Assembly: GCA_024641985.1 (NCBI GenBank)
Contig: JAHEBZ010000002.1
Location: 1 to 64,000 of the forward strand
Reading direction: 5' to 3'
DNA from: Rhodoluna sp.
GTDB taxonomy: Bacteria; Actinomycetota; Actinomycetes; Actinomycetales; Microbacteriaceae
DNA length: 64,000 nucleotides
The position numbers and the translations under genes were made by a program. Each line of letters opens with the position of its first letter. Position 1 is the stretch's first letter. The notes under the pieces were generated by a model. It did not search any database and had not been told where the DNA came from. It saw nothing but the letters and a program-made list of their open reading frames with translations. This document shows, piece by piece, positions 43,085-52,378 of the stretch.

Positions 43085-43594
43085 ATGGCGACCAAGGTCG
43101 AGAAGGTAGCCGAACTTACTGAACTATTCAGTAGCTCGAACGCCGTCTTTCTAACCGAGTACCGCGGACTCACTGTAGGCCAGCTCAAAGAGCTGCGCCG
43201 TTCAATCAGTGCTGACGCAACCTACGCCGTAGCAAAGAACACACTTCTAGGAATCGCTGCAAAGAACGCTGGAGTAACCGCATTTGACGGCCAGCTGTTC
43301 GGCCCATCGGCTCTGGCTTTCGTAAGCGGAGACGTTGTCTCTGTAGCGAAGCAGTTGCGTGACTTTGCAAAGGCAAATCCTCTTCTAGTTGTTAAGACCG
43401 GTGTCATGGATGGCCTCGCTCTTTCAGCTGATGAGGTTAAGAAGCTTGCTGATCTCGAAACCCGTGAAGTTCTGCTTGCCAAGGCAGCATCGATCTTCAA
43501 GGCTTCGCTATTCAAGGCTGCTTACACGTTCCAGGCTCCACTTGCACAGGCAGTTCGCACTGTCGACGCACTACGCGCCAAGCAAGACGCCTAA
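43085..43594 (+). CDS. rplJ: 50S ribosomal protein L10
   Basis: A 169-residue L10 that anchors L7/L12 dimers at the ribosomal stalk. The conserved LTEYRGLTVGQLKELRR and AKNTLLGIAAKNAG segments and the C-terminal L12-binding helix are visible. The start is ATG 43085 with AAGGAG 4 nt upstream; the longer frame from 43019 would run through the leader terminator and is rejected. It is followed by rplL after 57 bp. Confidence 0.96.
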   Translation: MATKVEKVAELTELFSSSNAVFLTEYRGLTVGQLKELRRSISADATYAVAKNTLLGIAAKNAGVTAFDGQLFGPSALAFVSGDVVSVAKQLRDFAKANPLLVVKTGVMDGLALSADEVKKLADLETREVLLAKAASIFKASLFKAAYTFQAPLAQAVRTVDALRAKQDA

Positions 43595-43651
43595 GAACCC
43601 ACGCTTTAAAACAACGCTTCACAAAATCTGAATCAAACAAGGAGATACATC

Positions 43652-44029
43652 ATGGCAAAGCTGACCACTGACCAGCTAATCGAAGCTTTCAAGGAGCTTT
43701 CACTAATCGAGCTTTCAGACTTCGTTAAGAAGTTCGAAGAAGTATTCGAAGTTACCGCTGCTGCTCCAGTTGCTGTTGCAGCTGCTGCTGCTCCTGCTGC
43801 TGAGGCTGCTGAAGAGAAGGACTCATTCGACGTCGTTCTTGAATCAGCTGGCGACCAGAAGATTGCAGTTATCAAGGAAGTTCGCGCACTGACCAACCTA
43901 GGTCTAGGCGAGGCAAAGGCTGTTGTTGACGGCGCTCCTGCAACCGTTCTAGAGGGTGTAAACAAGGACACCGCTGAGAAGGCAAAGGCTGCTCTTGAGG
44001 GCGCTGGCGCAAAGGTTACCCTTAAGTAA
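43652..44029 (+). CDS. rplL: 50S ribosomal protein L7/L12
   Basis: A 125-residue stalk protein. The N-terminal dimerisation helix ([20 protein letters not shown]), Ala-rich hinge (residues 38-52) and C-terminal factor-binding domain ([32 protein letters not shown]) are all present. AAGGAGA precedes the ATG. It is co-transcribed with rplJ and is followed by a strong terminator. Confidence 0.97.
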   Translation: MAKLTTDQLIEAFKELSLIELSDFVKKFEEVFEVTAAAPVAVAAAAAPAAEAAEEKDSFDVVLESAGDQKIAVIKEVRALTNLGLGEAKAVVDGAPATVLEGVNKDTAEKAKAALEGAGAKVTLK

Positions 44030-44046
44030 TCTCGCTTTTTACCTCG

Positions 44047-44082
44047 AAAAACCCGTTCTCACTTCGATGAGGGCGGGTTTTT
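44047..44082 (+). terminator. Terminator after rplL
   Basis: AAAAACCCG pairs with CGGGTTTTT, extended inward by TTCTCA/TGAGGG around a CTTCGA loop. Confidence 0.9.
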
Positions 44083-44105
44083 CATTTAAGTTCTAGGCTT
44101 AGTGC

Positions 44106-45134
44106 ATGACCAAACCCAACGAAACCACTCGCGCCGCAAGCATGTATGACGTTGCGCACTTAGCGGGCGTTTCGCACCAAACGGTTTCGAGAGTCATAAA
44201 CGAAAACACCAGCGTTAGTGAATCAACTCGCGAAAAAGTTCAGTCGGCAATGGCCGCCCTGAACTATCGGCCAAACCGTGCCGCCAGATCATTGGCAACG
44301 GCAAAAACCAAGTTGCTCGGGGTTTTGGCATCAGACACCGGCCAATTTGGCCCGGCAAGTTTGATGCACGCCATCGAGCACGCTTCGCGCGAGGCCGGCT
44401 ATTTTGCTGTTGCATCGAGCGTTGATGGCCAGTCGCACGATTCGATTGCCGCTGGCATGGCCCAGTTGTTAGAGCTGGGCGTTGAGGCATTGATCGTGGT
44501 TGCCCCGCAGGCTGCCGTTCTTGACGTAGCCAAATCTTTGTCGATGAACCTGCCCATGGTTACCATCGATTCTTCGAACCGCATGGATGTGTTTACGGTT
44601 GCTGTCGACAACTATTCGGGGGCGCGGCTAGCCGTTAGGCATCTGGTTGAAGCCGGACACAAGAAAATTGTTCACATTCGCGGGCCGGTTGGATGGGTTG
44701 AGGCCGAAGCCCGGGTAAAGGGCTATCGCGACGAGTTAGAGGCTCAGGGGCTAGAGCTCGCAGATGTTGTGCAAGGCGATTGGACATCTGAAACGGGCTG
44801 GCTTGTAGGGCAAGAGTTGGCCAAACGCATAGAAGACTTCACCGCAATTTTCGTAGCCAACGACCACATGGTCTTGGGGCTTTTGCATGCTTTTCGCGAG
44901 GCCGGCATTTCGGTGCCAACCGACGTGAGCATTATTGGCTTTGATGACTTGCCCGATGCCGCACATTTTGCACCGCCACTAACTACCATTCGTCAAAACT
45001 TTCATGAGGTTGGCCGCCGTGCAGTCGCGCTGTTGCTTGAAGAGCTCACCGGGGTTGAAAGCATTCGGCACGAGCAAATTGTGCCTCAGCTGGTGCAACG
45101 AGAGTCGGTTGCAGCGCCTAAGTGTTATCGCTAA
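44106..45134 (+). CDS. LacI-family regulator of the arabinose-type locus
   Basis: A 342-residue repressor. The helix-turn-helix is VAHLAGVSHQTVSRVINE (residues 15-35), the hinge LNYRPNRAARSLA, and an effector-binding domain follows (LGVLASDTGQFGPASL, IIGFDDLPDAAHFAPP). TAGGCT (44094-44099) ends 6 nt before the ATG, with no ribosome site: leaderless. It is immediately upstream of araB and probably controls araB and the ABC transporter. The effector is probably arabinose or a related sugar. Confidence 0.9.
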   Translation: MTKPNETTRAASMYDVAHLAGVSHQTVSRVINENTSVSESTREKVQSAMAALNYRPNRAARSLATAKTKLLGVLASDTGQFGPASLMHAIEHASREAGYFAVASSVDGQSHDSIAAGMAQLLELGVEALIVVAPQAAVLDVAKSLSMNLPMVTIDSSNRMDVFTVAVDNYSGARLAVRHLVEAGHKKIVHIRGPVGWVEAEARVKGYRDELEAQGLELADVVQGDWTSETGWLVGQELAKRIEDFTAIFVANDHMVLGLLHAFREAGISVPTDVSIIGFDDLPDAAHFAPPLTTIRQNFHEVGRRAVALLLEELTGVESIRHEQIVPQLVQRESVAAPKCYR

Positions 45135-45137
45135 CAT
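45109..45137 (+). promoter_or_regulatory. araB promoter
   Basis: TTGCAG (45109-45114), a 17-bp spacer and TAACAT (45132-45137), lying in the 3' end of the LacI gene. Predicted start near 45144. Confidence 0.6.
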
Positions 45138-45140
45138 AGA

Positions 45141-45152
45141 GAAACGTGTTTC
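45141..45152. promoter_or_regulatory. Candidate LacI operator at the araB start point
   Basis: GAAAC-GT-GTTTC, an inverted repeat with 5-bp arms at the predicted transcription start of araB, between promoter and ribosome site (AGAAGG). Confidence 0.5.
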
Positions 45153-45168
45153 ATAGAAGAAGGCAATA

Positions 45169-46848
45169 ATGGCCCATCGCTCAGCCCCGAATGACCAGTT
45201 TGTAATTGGTGTAGATTATGGAACCCTTTCGGGTCGCGCTCTTGTGGTGCGCGTCTCGGATGGCGCCGAGTTTGGTTCAGCTGTCTTCGAATATCCACAC
45301 TCGGTGATGGATACCGCGCTAGGTGCCGACTTCGGTGGAACATCCCTTCCACCGGAGTGGGCTCTGCAGGTGCCTCAGGATTATGTTGCGGTATTGAAGA
45401 ATGCCGTTCCAGCTGCAATCCGCGAAGCTGGCATCGATGCCGCGCAGGTCATCGGAATCACCACCGATTTCACCGCTTGCACAATTTTGCCGGTGCTTGC
45501 CGATGGCACTCCGCTTTGTGAATTGCCAGAATATATTTCTCGCCCTCACGCCTACGTGAAACTTTGGAAACACCACGCCGCCCAACCGCACGCCGACCGA
45601 ATCAACCAGTTGGCTCGCGATCGCAACGAATCGTGGTTGCCCCGCTATGGCGGCCAAATTTCATCTGAGTGGGAGTTGGCCAAGGGCCTGCAGCTGCTCG
45701 AAGAAGACCCCGAAATCTATAACCGCATGGATCACTTTGTTGAGGCTGCCGACTGGATAATTTGGCAGCTCTGCGGAACCTACCTTCGCAATGCCTGCAC
45801 GGCTGGCTATAAAGGAAACCTGCAGGATGGCGAATACCCGAGCCGCGAATATTTTGCCGCTCTAAACTCAGGCTTTGCAGGTTTCGCCGAAGACAAACTT
45901 GCCCACGAAATTGGGCAACTTGGCCAACGAGCAGGCGGGCTAACAGCCGCGGCTGCCGCCTGGACAGGGCTGCCAGAGGGCATCGCGGTGGCGGTTGGCA
46001 ACGTTGATGCTCACGTGACCGCACCCGCTGCGCGCGCAACCGAACCCGGCCAAATGGTTGCCATCATGGGCACCTCAACCTGTCACGTTATGAACGGTGA
46101 AATTCTCACCGAGGTGCCGGGAATGTGTGGAGTTGTCGATGGCGGAATCGTCAGCGGGCTCTATGGCTACGAGGCTGGGCAGTCGGGCGTCGGCGACATC
46201 TTTGCTTGGTATGTGAACAACCAGGTGCCGGGTGAATATTTTGAAGCGGCCAAGGTTGCCGGCAAGAGCATTCATCAGTATTTGACCGATCTTGCGGCCG
46301 AAGAACCGGTGGGGGCGCACGGCCTAATTGCTCTCGACTGGCACTCGGGCAACCGCTCGGTGTTGGTTGATCACGAACTCTCGGGGCTCGTGATTGGTGC
46401 CACGCTCACCACCCGCCCAGAACAGGTTTATCGAGCACTTCTCGAAGCAACCGCGTTCGGAACCAGAAAAATTGTCGAAACCTTTCAGCAGTCTGGTGTT
46501 GCGGTCACCGAGTTCATCGTTGCCGGCGGCCTGCTGAAAAACAAGTTCTTGATGCAGGCATATTCAGACATCACTCGACTTCCGCTTTCTACCATCGATT
46601 CAGACCAGGGGCCAGCCCTCGGCAGTGCAATTCACGCAGCTGTTGCGGCGGGTGCCTACCCAAGCATTCGCGAGGCGGCCGAGGTGATGGGCAAATCGAA
46701 TCGCGGGGTTTATCAACCCAACGAAGAGCGTGCAAGGCAATACGACAGGCTTTATGCCGAATATGAGCTTCTGCACGACTACTTTGGTCGCGGTGCAAAC
46801 GATGTGATGAAGCGCTTGAAGGCATTCAAACGTGAGGTTGCCGAGTAG
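45169..46848 (+). CDS. araB: Ribulokinase
   Basis: A 559-residue FGGY kinase that phosphorylates L-ribulose to L-ribulose 5-phosphate. VIGVDYGTLSGRALVV is the ribulokinase N-terminus; GITTDFTACTILPV, AADWIIWQLCGTY, MGTSTCHVMNG and GGLLKNKFLMQAYSDI are family segments. The length is usual for AraB. The partner enzymes L-arabinose isomerase and ribulose-5-phosphate 4-epimerase are not next to it or elsewhere in this window. AGAAGG precedes the ATG. A ChvE-type ABC operon follows after its own promoter. Confidence 0.93.
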   Translation: MAHRSAPNDQFVIGVDYGTLSGRALVVRVSDGAEFGSAVFEYPHSVMDTALGADFGGTSLPPEWALQVPQDYVAVLKNAVPAAIREAGIDAAQVIGITTDFTACTILPVLADGTPLCELPEYISRPHAYVKLWKHHAAQPHADRINQLARDRNESWLPRYGGQISSEWELAKGLQLLEEDPEIYNRMDHFVEAADWIIWQLCGTYLRNACTAGYKGNLQDGEYPSREYFAALNSGFAGFAEDKLAHEIGQLGQRAGGLTAAAAAWTGLPEGIAVAVGNVDAHVTAPAARATEPGQMVAIMGTSTCHVMNGEILTEVPGMCGVVDGGIVSGLYGYEAGQSGVGDIFAWYVNNQVPGEYFEAAKVAGKSIHQYLTDLAAEEPVGAHGLIALDWHSGNRSVLVDHELSGLVIGATLTTRPEQVYRALLEATAFGTRKIVETFQQSGVAVTEFIVAGGLLKNKFLMQAYSDITRLPLSTIDSDQGPALGSAIHAAVAAGAYPSIREAAEVMGKSNRGVYQPNEERARQYDRLYAEYELLHDYFGRGANDVMKRLKAFKREVAE

Positions 46849-46849
46849 T

Positions 46850-46878
46850 TTGCCTGTGCGCAACCTAACCGTTATAGA
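46850..46878 (+). promoter_or_regulatory. Promoter of the ChvE/GguAB-type ABC operon
   Basis: TTGCCT (46850-46855), a 17-bp spacer and TATAGA (46873-46878), giving a leader of about 140 nt. The leader contains short inverted repeats (CTCAC/GTGAG near 46918-46935 and GTAAG/CTTAC near 46943-46959) that could be operators; none is strong. Confidence 0.6.
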
Positions 46879-47025
46879 AATGTTTTTGAGTCGAGACATC
46901 ATTCGCATGTTATCGCTCACACCGAGTGAGATACTCAAGAATGTAAGGACTTTTCTTACCGAGATGGACGCGGTATGAAATTACGCTTCACAATTCGGTC
47001 CAATAAAAATCCCGAAAGGAATCAC

Positions 47026-48129
47026 ATGTTCAAGAAAGTACTCGGCATTGCCGCCGCTGGTGCTCTTGTTGTTGCAGGCCTAACCGGCTGTGCACCAGCA
47101 GCAGAAACAGCTGGTGGACTAATTGGCGTTTCAATGCCAACTCAGTCATCAACCCGCTGGATCTCAGACGGTGACAGCATCAAGTCGGCTCTAGAGGCCG
47201 ATGGTTTCACCGTTGACCTTCAGTATGCAGAAGATGACATCCCAACCCAGGTTACCCAGCTCGAGGGCATGCTAACCAAGGGCGCAAAGGCTCTAATCAT
47301 CGCCGCTATCGATGGAACTCAGCTAACTGACGTTCTACAGGCAGCTGCTGACGCAGGCGTTCCAGTTATTGCTTACGACCGCTTGATCCGTGACTCAGCA
47401 AACGTTGACTACTACGCAACCTTCGACAACTTCAAGGTTGGCGTTCAGCAGGCAACCTCGATGCTAGTTGGAATGGGCGTTTACGCATCAGAAGAGTCAA
47501 CCTCTGCTGATGGTGCAAACGCAAAGGGCCCACTAAACGTTGAGCTTTTCGCTGGTTCACCAGATGACAACAACGCAACCTTCTTCTTCAACGGTGCAAT
47601 GTCTGTTCTTCAGCCACTGATCGACTCGAAGGTTCTAGTTGTTAAGTCGGGTCAGGTTGCCTTCGAGAAGGTCGCTACCCTACGTTGGGACGGCGCTGTT
47701 GCTCAGAAGCGTATGGAAGACATCCTTGTTGGTTCATACGCTGATGGCGCAAAGGTTAACGGCGTTCTTTCACCATACGACGGTCTAAGCCGCGGCATCA
47801 TCGCAGCTCTAACCGACGGTGGTTACGCTGCTGCAGACCTACCAACAATCGTTGGCCAGGATGCAGAAGTTCTATCGGTAAAGGCCATGATCGCTGGCGA
47901 GCAGTACTCGACCATCTTCAAGGACACCCGTGAGCTAGCAAAGGTTGCAGTTGCAATGGCAGAGGCCATCCTAAAGGGTGAGACTCCAGAGACCAACGAC
48001 ACCACTACCTACAACAACGGCGTGAAGGTTGTTCCTTCATACCTACTAACTCCTTACATCGTTACCATGGACAACTACAAGGAATTGTTGATTGACTCTG
48101 GCTACATCAAGGAAGCAGACCTAGGTTAA
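47026..48129 (+). CDS. Monosaccharide-binding lipoprotein (ChvE-like)
   Basis: A 367-residue lipoprotein with lipobox LTGC (Cys22) and a type I binding fold ([52 protein letters not shown]). The ChvE/multiple-sugar group binds arabinose, galactose, xylose or glucose. Adjacency to araB suggests L-arabinose. GAAAGGA lies 5 nt before ATG 47026; the open frame from 46975 lacks a signal start. Codon use is strongly biased (Ser TCA, Leu CTA), which suggests high expression. A stable hairpin separates it from the ATPase gene. Confidence 0.9.
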   Translation: MFKKVLGIAAAGALVVAGLTGCAPAAETAGGLIGVSMPTQSSTRWISDGDSIKSALEADGFTVDLQYAEDDIPTQVTQLEGMLTKGAKALIIAAIDGTQLTDVLQAAADAGVPVIAYDRLIRDSANVDYYATFDNFKVGVQQATSMLVGMGVYASEESTSADGANAKGPLNVELFAGSPDDNNATFFFNGAMSVLQPLIDSKVLVVKSGQVAFEKVATLRWDGAVAQKRMEDILVGSYADGAKVNGVLSPYDGLSRGIIAALTDGGYAAADLPTIVGQDAEVLSVKAMIAGEQYSTIFKDTRELAKVAVAMAEAILKGETPETNDTTTYNNGVKVVPSYLLTPYIVTMDNYKELLIDSGYIKEADLG

Positions 48130-48148
48130 TTCCTAGTTTGTAAAGGGT

Positions 48149-48178
48149 GCCGGTGGGGTGAGCTTTCATTCCACCGGC
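48149..48178 (+). other. Intercistronic hairpin after the binding-protein gene
   Basis: A 13-bp stem: GCCGGTGGGGTGA pairs with TCATTCCACCGGC (two G-T pairs) around a GCTT loop. No T-run follows, so it is more likely an mRNA-stabilising or processing element that raises binding-protein output than a terminator. Confidence 0.75.
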
Positions 48179-48224
48179 GCTCTAACAAAATCACCACCCA
48201 TACAAAGAAGTAAGCAGGGATCAC

Positions 48225-49763
48225 ATGGGCACAAACATCCTCGAGATGCGCTCCATCACAAAGACTTTCCCAGGCGTGATTGCCCTCGACAAGGTTTCTC
48301 TAACCGTTGAGCGCGGCGAAATTCACGCAATCTGCGGTGAGAACGGTGCCGGCAAGTCGACCCTAATGAAGGTCCTTTCTGGCGTTTACCCGCACGGCAG
48401 CTATGAGGGCGACATCGTCTATGAGAACGATGTGATGAGTTTCAAAAACATCCGTGAAAGCGAAGCCAAAGGCATCGTTATTATTCACCAAGAGCTCGCT
48501 TTGAGCCCCTATCTTTCGATCGCCGAAAACATTTTTTTGAATAATGAGATCAAAAAGAACGGCCTAATCGACTGGAACAAAACCGGCCAAGAAGCCCAAC
48601 TTTTGATGGCCCGCGTTGGCTTGATCGAAAACCCGAACACCAAAGTAATGGACATCGGTGTTGGCAAGCAACAGTTGGTCGAAATTGCCAAGGCGCTTTC
48701 TAAGCGCGTAAAGCTTTTGATCTTGGATGAACCAACGGCCGCGCTAAACGATGAGGACAGCGCTCACCTGCTGAGCCTTCTTCGGCACCTCAAAGACCAG
48801 GGCATCAGTTGCATCATCATTTCGCACAAGCTCAACGAGATTGCCGCGATTGCCGACAAGACCACCATCATTCGCGATGGAAAAGCCATCGAAACCCTCG
48901 ACATGAAGGCCGACCATGTCGACCAAGAGCGCATCATCAAGGGCATGGTTGGCCGCGAGATGGATAACCGCTACCCGGCCCACGAAACCAATGTTGGCGG
49001 TGCCGAGATTCTTCGGGTAGAGAACTGGACAGCCCACCACCCTGATGACCCAAACCGTGTGGTTGTAGACAATGTGAACATTCACGTTCGCAAGGGCGAG
49101 ATTGTTGGGCTTGCCGGAATTATGGGCGCTGGCCGAACCGAGTTTGCTCGCAGCCTGTTTGGCAAGAGTTGGGGCACCAACATCACCGGCACCGTTTATG
49201 TGAACGGCAAAGAGGTTCAGGTCAACACAATCAAGCAAGCGATCGACAACGGGTTGGCTTATGCCACCGAAGACCGCAAGCGCTTTGGCCTAAACCTCAT
49301 CGACGACATCAAACGCAACATTTCGATTGCTTCGCTCGACGACTTTGTGAAGCGCGGACTGGTAAACGACAACGAAGAATTTAAGGTGGCTTCAGAATAT
49401 CGCACCAGCATGAACATCAAGGCGCCTTCGGTGCTTTCGGTGGTTGGCAAGCTTTCTGGTGGAAACCAGCAAAAAGTTGTGCTCAGCCAGTGGATCAACG
49501 TGAAGCCTGAGGTTCTAATTCTTGACGAACCTACCCGCGGCATCGATGTTGGTGCCAAATACGAGATTTACACAATCATTCAGCGCCTCGCCGATGAGGG
49601 CAAGGGTGTGATCGTAATTTCGAGTGAGCTTCCGGAGCTTCTCGGAATTTGTGACCGCATCTACGCAATCTCTGAGGGTTGCATCACCGGCGAAGTCTCT
49701 AAGGCAGAGGCCAACCCAGAATTGCTTATGAAGTATATGACCACCGAGAAGGGCAGCAAATAA
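48225..49763 (+). CDS. Sugar ABC transporter ATPase, double domain (GguA/AraG/XylG-like)
   Basis: A 512-residue ATPase with two nucleotide-binding halves. The first has Walker [10 protein letters not shown] and Walker [12 protein letters not shown]. The second, degenerate half has [11 protein letters not shown] in place of Walker A but an intact LSGGNQQKV signature and [12 protein letters not shown]. This asymmetry is normal for the carbohydrate CUT2 family. It powers uptake with the following permease, whose ATG overlaps its stop by one base. The start ATG 48225 has GCAGGGA upstream. Confidence 0.94.
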   Translation: MGTNILEMRSITKTFPGVIALDKVSLTVERGEIHAICGENGAGKSTLMKVLSGVYPHGSYEGDIVYENDVMSFKNIRESEAKGIVIIHQELALSPYLSIAENIFLNNEIKKNGLIDWNKTGQEAQLLMARVGLIENPNTKVMDIGVGKQQLVEIAKALSKRVKLLILDEPTAALNDEDSAHLLSLLRHLKDQGISCIIISHKLNEIAAIADKTTIIRDGKAIETLDMKADHVDQERIIKGMVGREMDNRYPAHETNVGGAEILRVENWTAHHPDDPNRVVVDNVNIHVRKGEIVGLAGIMGAGRTEFARSLFGKSWGTNITGTVYVNGKEVQVNTIKQAIDNGLAYATEDRKRFGLNLIDDIKRNISIASLDDFVKRGLVNDNEEFKVASEYRTSMNIKAPSVLSVVGKLSGGNQQKVVLSQWINVKPEVLILDEPTRGIDVGAKYEIYTIIQRLADEGKGVIVISSELPELLGICDRIYAISEGCITGEVSKAEANPELLMKYMTTEKGSK

Positions 49764-51016
49764 TGTCGATCAGTAATGAGAAAAAGGTTAGCTTTCTAGA
49801 CAACCTGCGCTCTCGCCTCGAAGGCGTAAACCTTCGCCAGAACGGTATCTTTCTGGCCCTCATCGGCCTGATCGTATTCTTTGCGGCCACCACACCGAAT
49901 GCTGCATCGATCACCCCCACCAACTGGTCAAACCTGGTTGTGCAAAACGGCTACATTTTGGTTCTTGCAATCGGCATGGTTATGGTCATCATCGCGGGCC
50001 ACATCGATCTTTCGGTAGGTTCGGTTGCGGCCTTTATCGGTGCAGTCGCCGGCATTTTGGTGGTTCGCCCGCTCGAGCAAGATGGTTGGGAATGGCTTCC
50101 GGCGCTGCCTTGGTGGGCAGGCCTAATAGGGGCCGTAATCGTCGGCGCTATTGTCGGCGTTTGGCAGGGTTTTTGGGTGGCCTACGTCGGCATTCCAGCC
50201 TTCATCGTTACGCTTGCGGGCATGCTTTTGTTCCGCGGCATGGCTTTGATGACCCTGCAAAACTCAAACATAGGCCCCTTCCCCGATGAGTTCCGTGCTA
50301 TCGGCAACGGCTTCCTCGATAAAGAAAATGCGCTCGGCACTGCCATCGGCCTGCCAGATCAATACAACGCTGCCGCGCTCTTGGTTACGGTTCTTGGCAT
50401 CTTGGCAATCTGGTTCCAGGCGCTAAACAAACGTCGTGCCAGCATTCGCTACAGCCAGCCTGTCGAGCCTCGCACCTGGTTCTATGTCAAGAATTCAGTG
50501 CTCACGGTGATGGTTGCGTATGTTGGTTTTCAACTAGCCAACGCCAACGGAATTCCATTCACCCTGATTCTTCTAACCTTCCTGATCGTTGTTTACAGCC
50601 TGGTTATGAACAAGACAACATTCGGGCGCCACATTTATGCAATCGGCGGAAACCTGCACGCGGCAACGCTCTCGGGAATCAACGTTCGCCGAGTGAACTT
50701 TTGGTTGTTCGTAAACATGGGTGCACTCGCGGCCGTATCTGGCATCTTGATTGCTGCTCGAATGAACTCGGCCGTGCCTAAGGCGGGCGATGGTTTCGAA
50801 CTCGATGCGATCTCGTCGGTGTTCATCGGTGGAGCTGCTGTTCAGGGTGGCGTGGGCACCGTTATCGGCTCGATGGTCGGCGGTTTGATCCAGGGTGTTC
50901 TTGGTAACGGCATGAACTTAAACTCGGTCGGCATCGACGCGCAGATGACCATCAAGGGAATGGTGCTTCTGCTCGCAGTAGCGTTCGACGTGTGGTCAAA
51001 GCGCCGCGCAAAATAA
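49763..51016 (+). CDS. Sugar ABC transporter permease (GguB/XylH-like)
   Basis: A 417-residue CUT2-family permease with 10 or more hydrophobic segments. The ATPase-contact regions VIIAGHIDLSVGSVAAFIGA (residues 75-95) and GFELDAISSVFIGGAAVQGG (about 345-365) are conserved. It is the longer permease type of GguB/XylH systems. It is the last gene of the operon; a terminator follows and the neighbouring GH43 gene converges on it. Confidence 0.93.
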   Translation: MSISNEKKVSFLDNLRSRLEGVNLRQNGIFLALIGLIVFFAATTPNAASITPTNWSNLVVQNGYILVLAIGMVMVIIAGHIDLSVGSVAAFIGAVAGILVVRPLEQDGWEWLPALPWWAGLIGAVIVGAIVGVWQGFWVAYVGIPAFIVTLAGMLLFRGMALMTLQNSNIGPFPDEFRAIGNGFLDKENALGTAIGLPDQYNAAALLVTVLGILAIWFQALNKRRASIRYSQPVEPRTWFYVKNSVLTVMVAYVGFQLANANGIPFTLILLTFLIVVYSLVMNKTTFGRHIYAIGGNLHAATLSGINVRRVNFWLFVNMGALAAVSGILIAARMNSAVPKAGDGFELDAISSVFIGGAAVQGGVGTVIGSMVGGLIQGVLGNGMNLNSVGIDAQMTIKGMVLLLAVAFDVWSKRRAK

Positions 51017-51028
51017 ACCTCAAATTAG

Positions 51029-51062
51029 AAACCGCTCGAGAGATTCTCGGGCGGTTTTTTTT
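51029..51062 (+). terminator. Terminator between the convergent ABC and glycosidase operons
   Basis: A 12-bp stem AAACCGCTCGAG/CTCGGGCGGTTT (one G-T pair), loop AGATT, then TTTTT on the plus strand. It lies 2 bp before the stop codon of the minus-strand GH43 gene. Confidence 0.9.
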
Positions 51063-51064
51063 AA

Positions 51065-52372
51065 CTAGTCGATGGGCACGAGTTTTAGATAGTCAACTTC
51101 GATGCCGTCTTCGCCTGCGCCAAGATTCAAGCTGTTCGACAGACGGATTTCGTGATCGCCAGAGGCAAAATCAAGCTCGCCAATTTTATATTCAACCCAA
51201 GCACCATTCGTAGCCTCAAATACCGTGCCGCGTTTGATGTACTGATCGTAATCTTGATTTTGATTACCGTCATAAAACAGATGCTTGGCAGCAACAACTC
51301 GCGCATTGCGTTGCTTTGCTGATCGGTAGCGCACAATCACTTCGTAACGTCTTGGCAAACCAATCTGCGCTAACCAACTGACCCCATATTCTTGCTGCAC
51401 GAAACCGGTTAGGTAGCCGGCCCCCGTGTAGTCGCTGTTATCGGTAGTTGCATTTGTCATGTGTAGTGCGCCGCCTGTGCGGTTGGCAACCGCTGCATCT
51501 AAAACCACTGCCGTATTGCTTGCCGAAACCCCGCTTAGAGTTGGGGTTATTGCAGCTATGTCGCCATTGGCTAAATATTCGAGCTTGTCGGCCATGAGTG
51601 TGCGCGAGGTGGCCGTGCCGCTGATAAGCCCAGAGTGATAAAACGCCCACCACTGATCGTTAAACTCGACAACCGAGCCATGAATGGTGCCACTGTTGCC
51701 TGGGTATTCATCGATGTAGATGCCACCGTAACTGTAGGGGCCGAGGATGTTCTTTGCGGTTGCCCAACTCATTCGCTGTGGCCAAACCTCGTTGTCTAGG
51801 GCTGGGTAGGTCAGGTAGTAGGTGTCGTGTCGCTTGTGCAAGAACGGGCCTTCGTAGCCGTTTAGTTCTTTCGAAAGGTTGGTAACGGTTTCGGGCTTAA
51901 CGCTCAACAGGTCTTCGTTGAGTTCAGCAATTGTGATGGCTCCGCGCCCTCCCCAAAGCAGATAAGCCTTGTCGTCTTCAACATAAAAGGCCGGGTCTTG
52001 CCCCCACTCGGCACCTTGAATTGGCCCTAAATCGGTGAACGGGCCCTCAGGCCTATCGCTGACTGCAAGGCCGGTTCTAAAAGTGCTCGAGGTCTTCTCG
52101 ATCGCACAGAATGTCAGGTAGTACTTGCCCTTCCAAAAGTTTGCATCAATGGCCCACATGTGGCTAATTGCCCATTCAACTTGGCTCAGGTGCAGAATGC
52201 GTCCGTGGTCTATCCAGTTCACCATGTCGTCGGTTGAGAGCGCGTGATAGCAAACCATGCTGTCGTATGTGTTTGTTAGTGGCTCGTCATAGGAGACATA
52301 CACATAGAGACGCCCGTTAAAAACGTGAGCCGAAGGGTCGGCGCCAAATATGTGGGTTGCAAACTCGCTCAT
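51065..52372 (-). CDS. GH43 beta-xylosidase/alpha-arabinofuranosidase with C-terminal CBM6-like domain
   Basis: A 435-residue cytoplasmic glycosidase. The five-bladed GH43 propeller occupies residues 1-305, with predicted catalytic D12 (FGADPSAHVF), D126 (GQDPAFYVEDD) and E174 (GYEGPFLH). Residues about 310-435 form a beta-sandwich resembling CBM6 (YTGAGYLTGF, GEDGIEVDYLKLV). No signal peptide is present, so it trims imported arabino- or xylo-oligosaccharides. It is the last gene of the binding protein-ATPase-permease-GH31-GH43 operon, 6 bp after GH31. Xylosidase versus arabinofuranosidase activity cannot be fixed from sequence. Confidence 0.87.
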   Translation of the reverse strand: MSEFATHIFGADPSAHVFNGRLYVYVSYDEPLTNTYDSMVCYHALSTDDMVNWIDHGRILHLSQVEWAISHMWAIDANFWKGKYYLTFCAIEKTSSTFRTGLAVSDRPEGPFTDLGPIQGAEWGQDPAFYVEDDKAYLLWGGRGAITIAELNEDLLSVKPETVTNLSKELNGYEGPFLHKRHDTYYLTYPALDNEVWPQRMSWATAKNILGPYSYGGIYIDEYPGNSGTIHGSVVEFNDQWWAFYHSGLISGTATSRTLMADKLEYLANGDIAAITPTLSGVSASNTAVVLDAAVANRTGGALHMTNATTDNSDYTGAGYLTGFVQQEYGVSWLAQIGLPRRYEVIVRYRSAKQRNARVVAAKHLFYDGNQNQDYDQYIKRGTVFEATNGAWVEYKIGELDFASGDHEIRLSNSLNLGAGEDGIEVDYLKLVPID

Positions 52373-52378
52373 CGCTGC

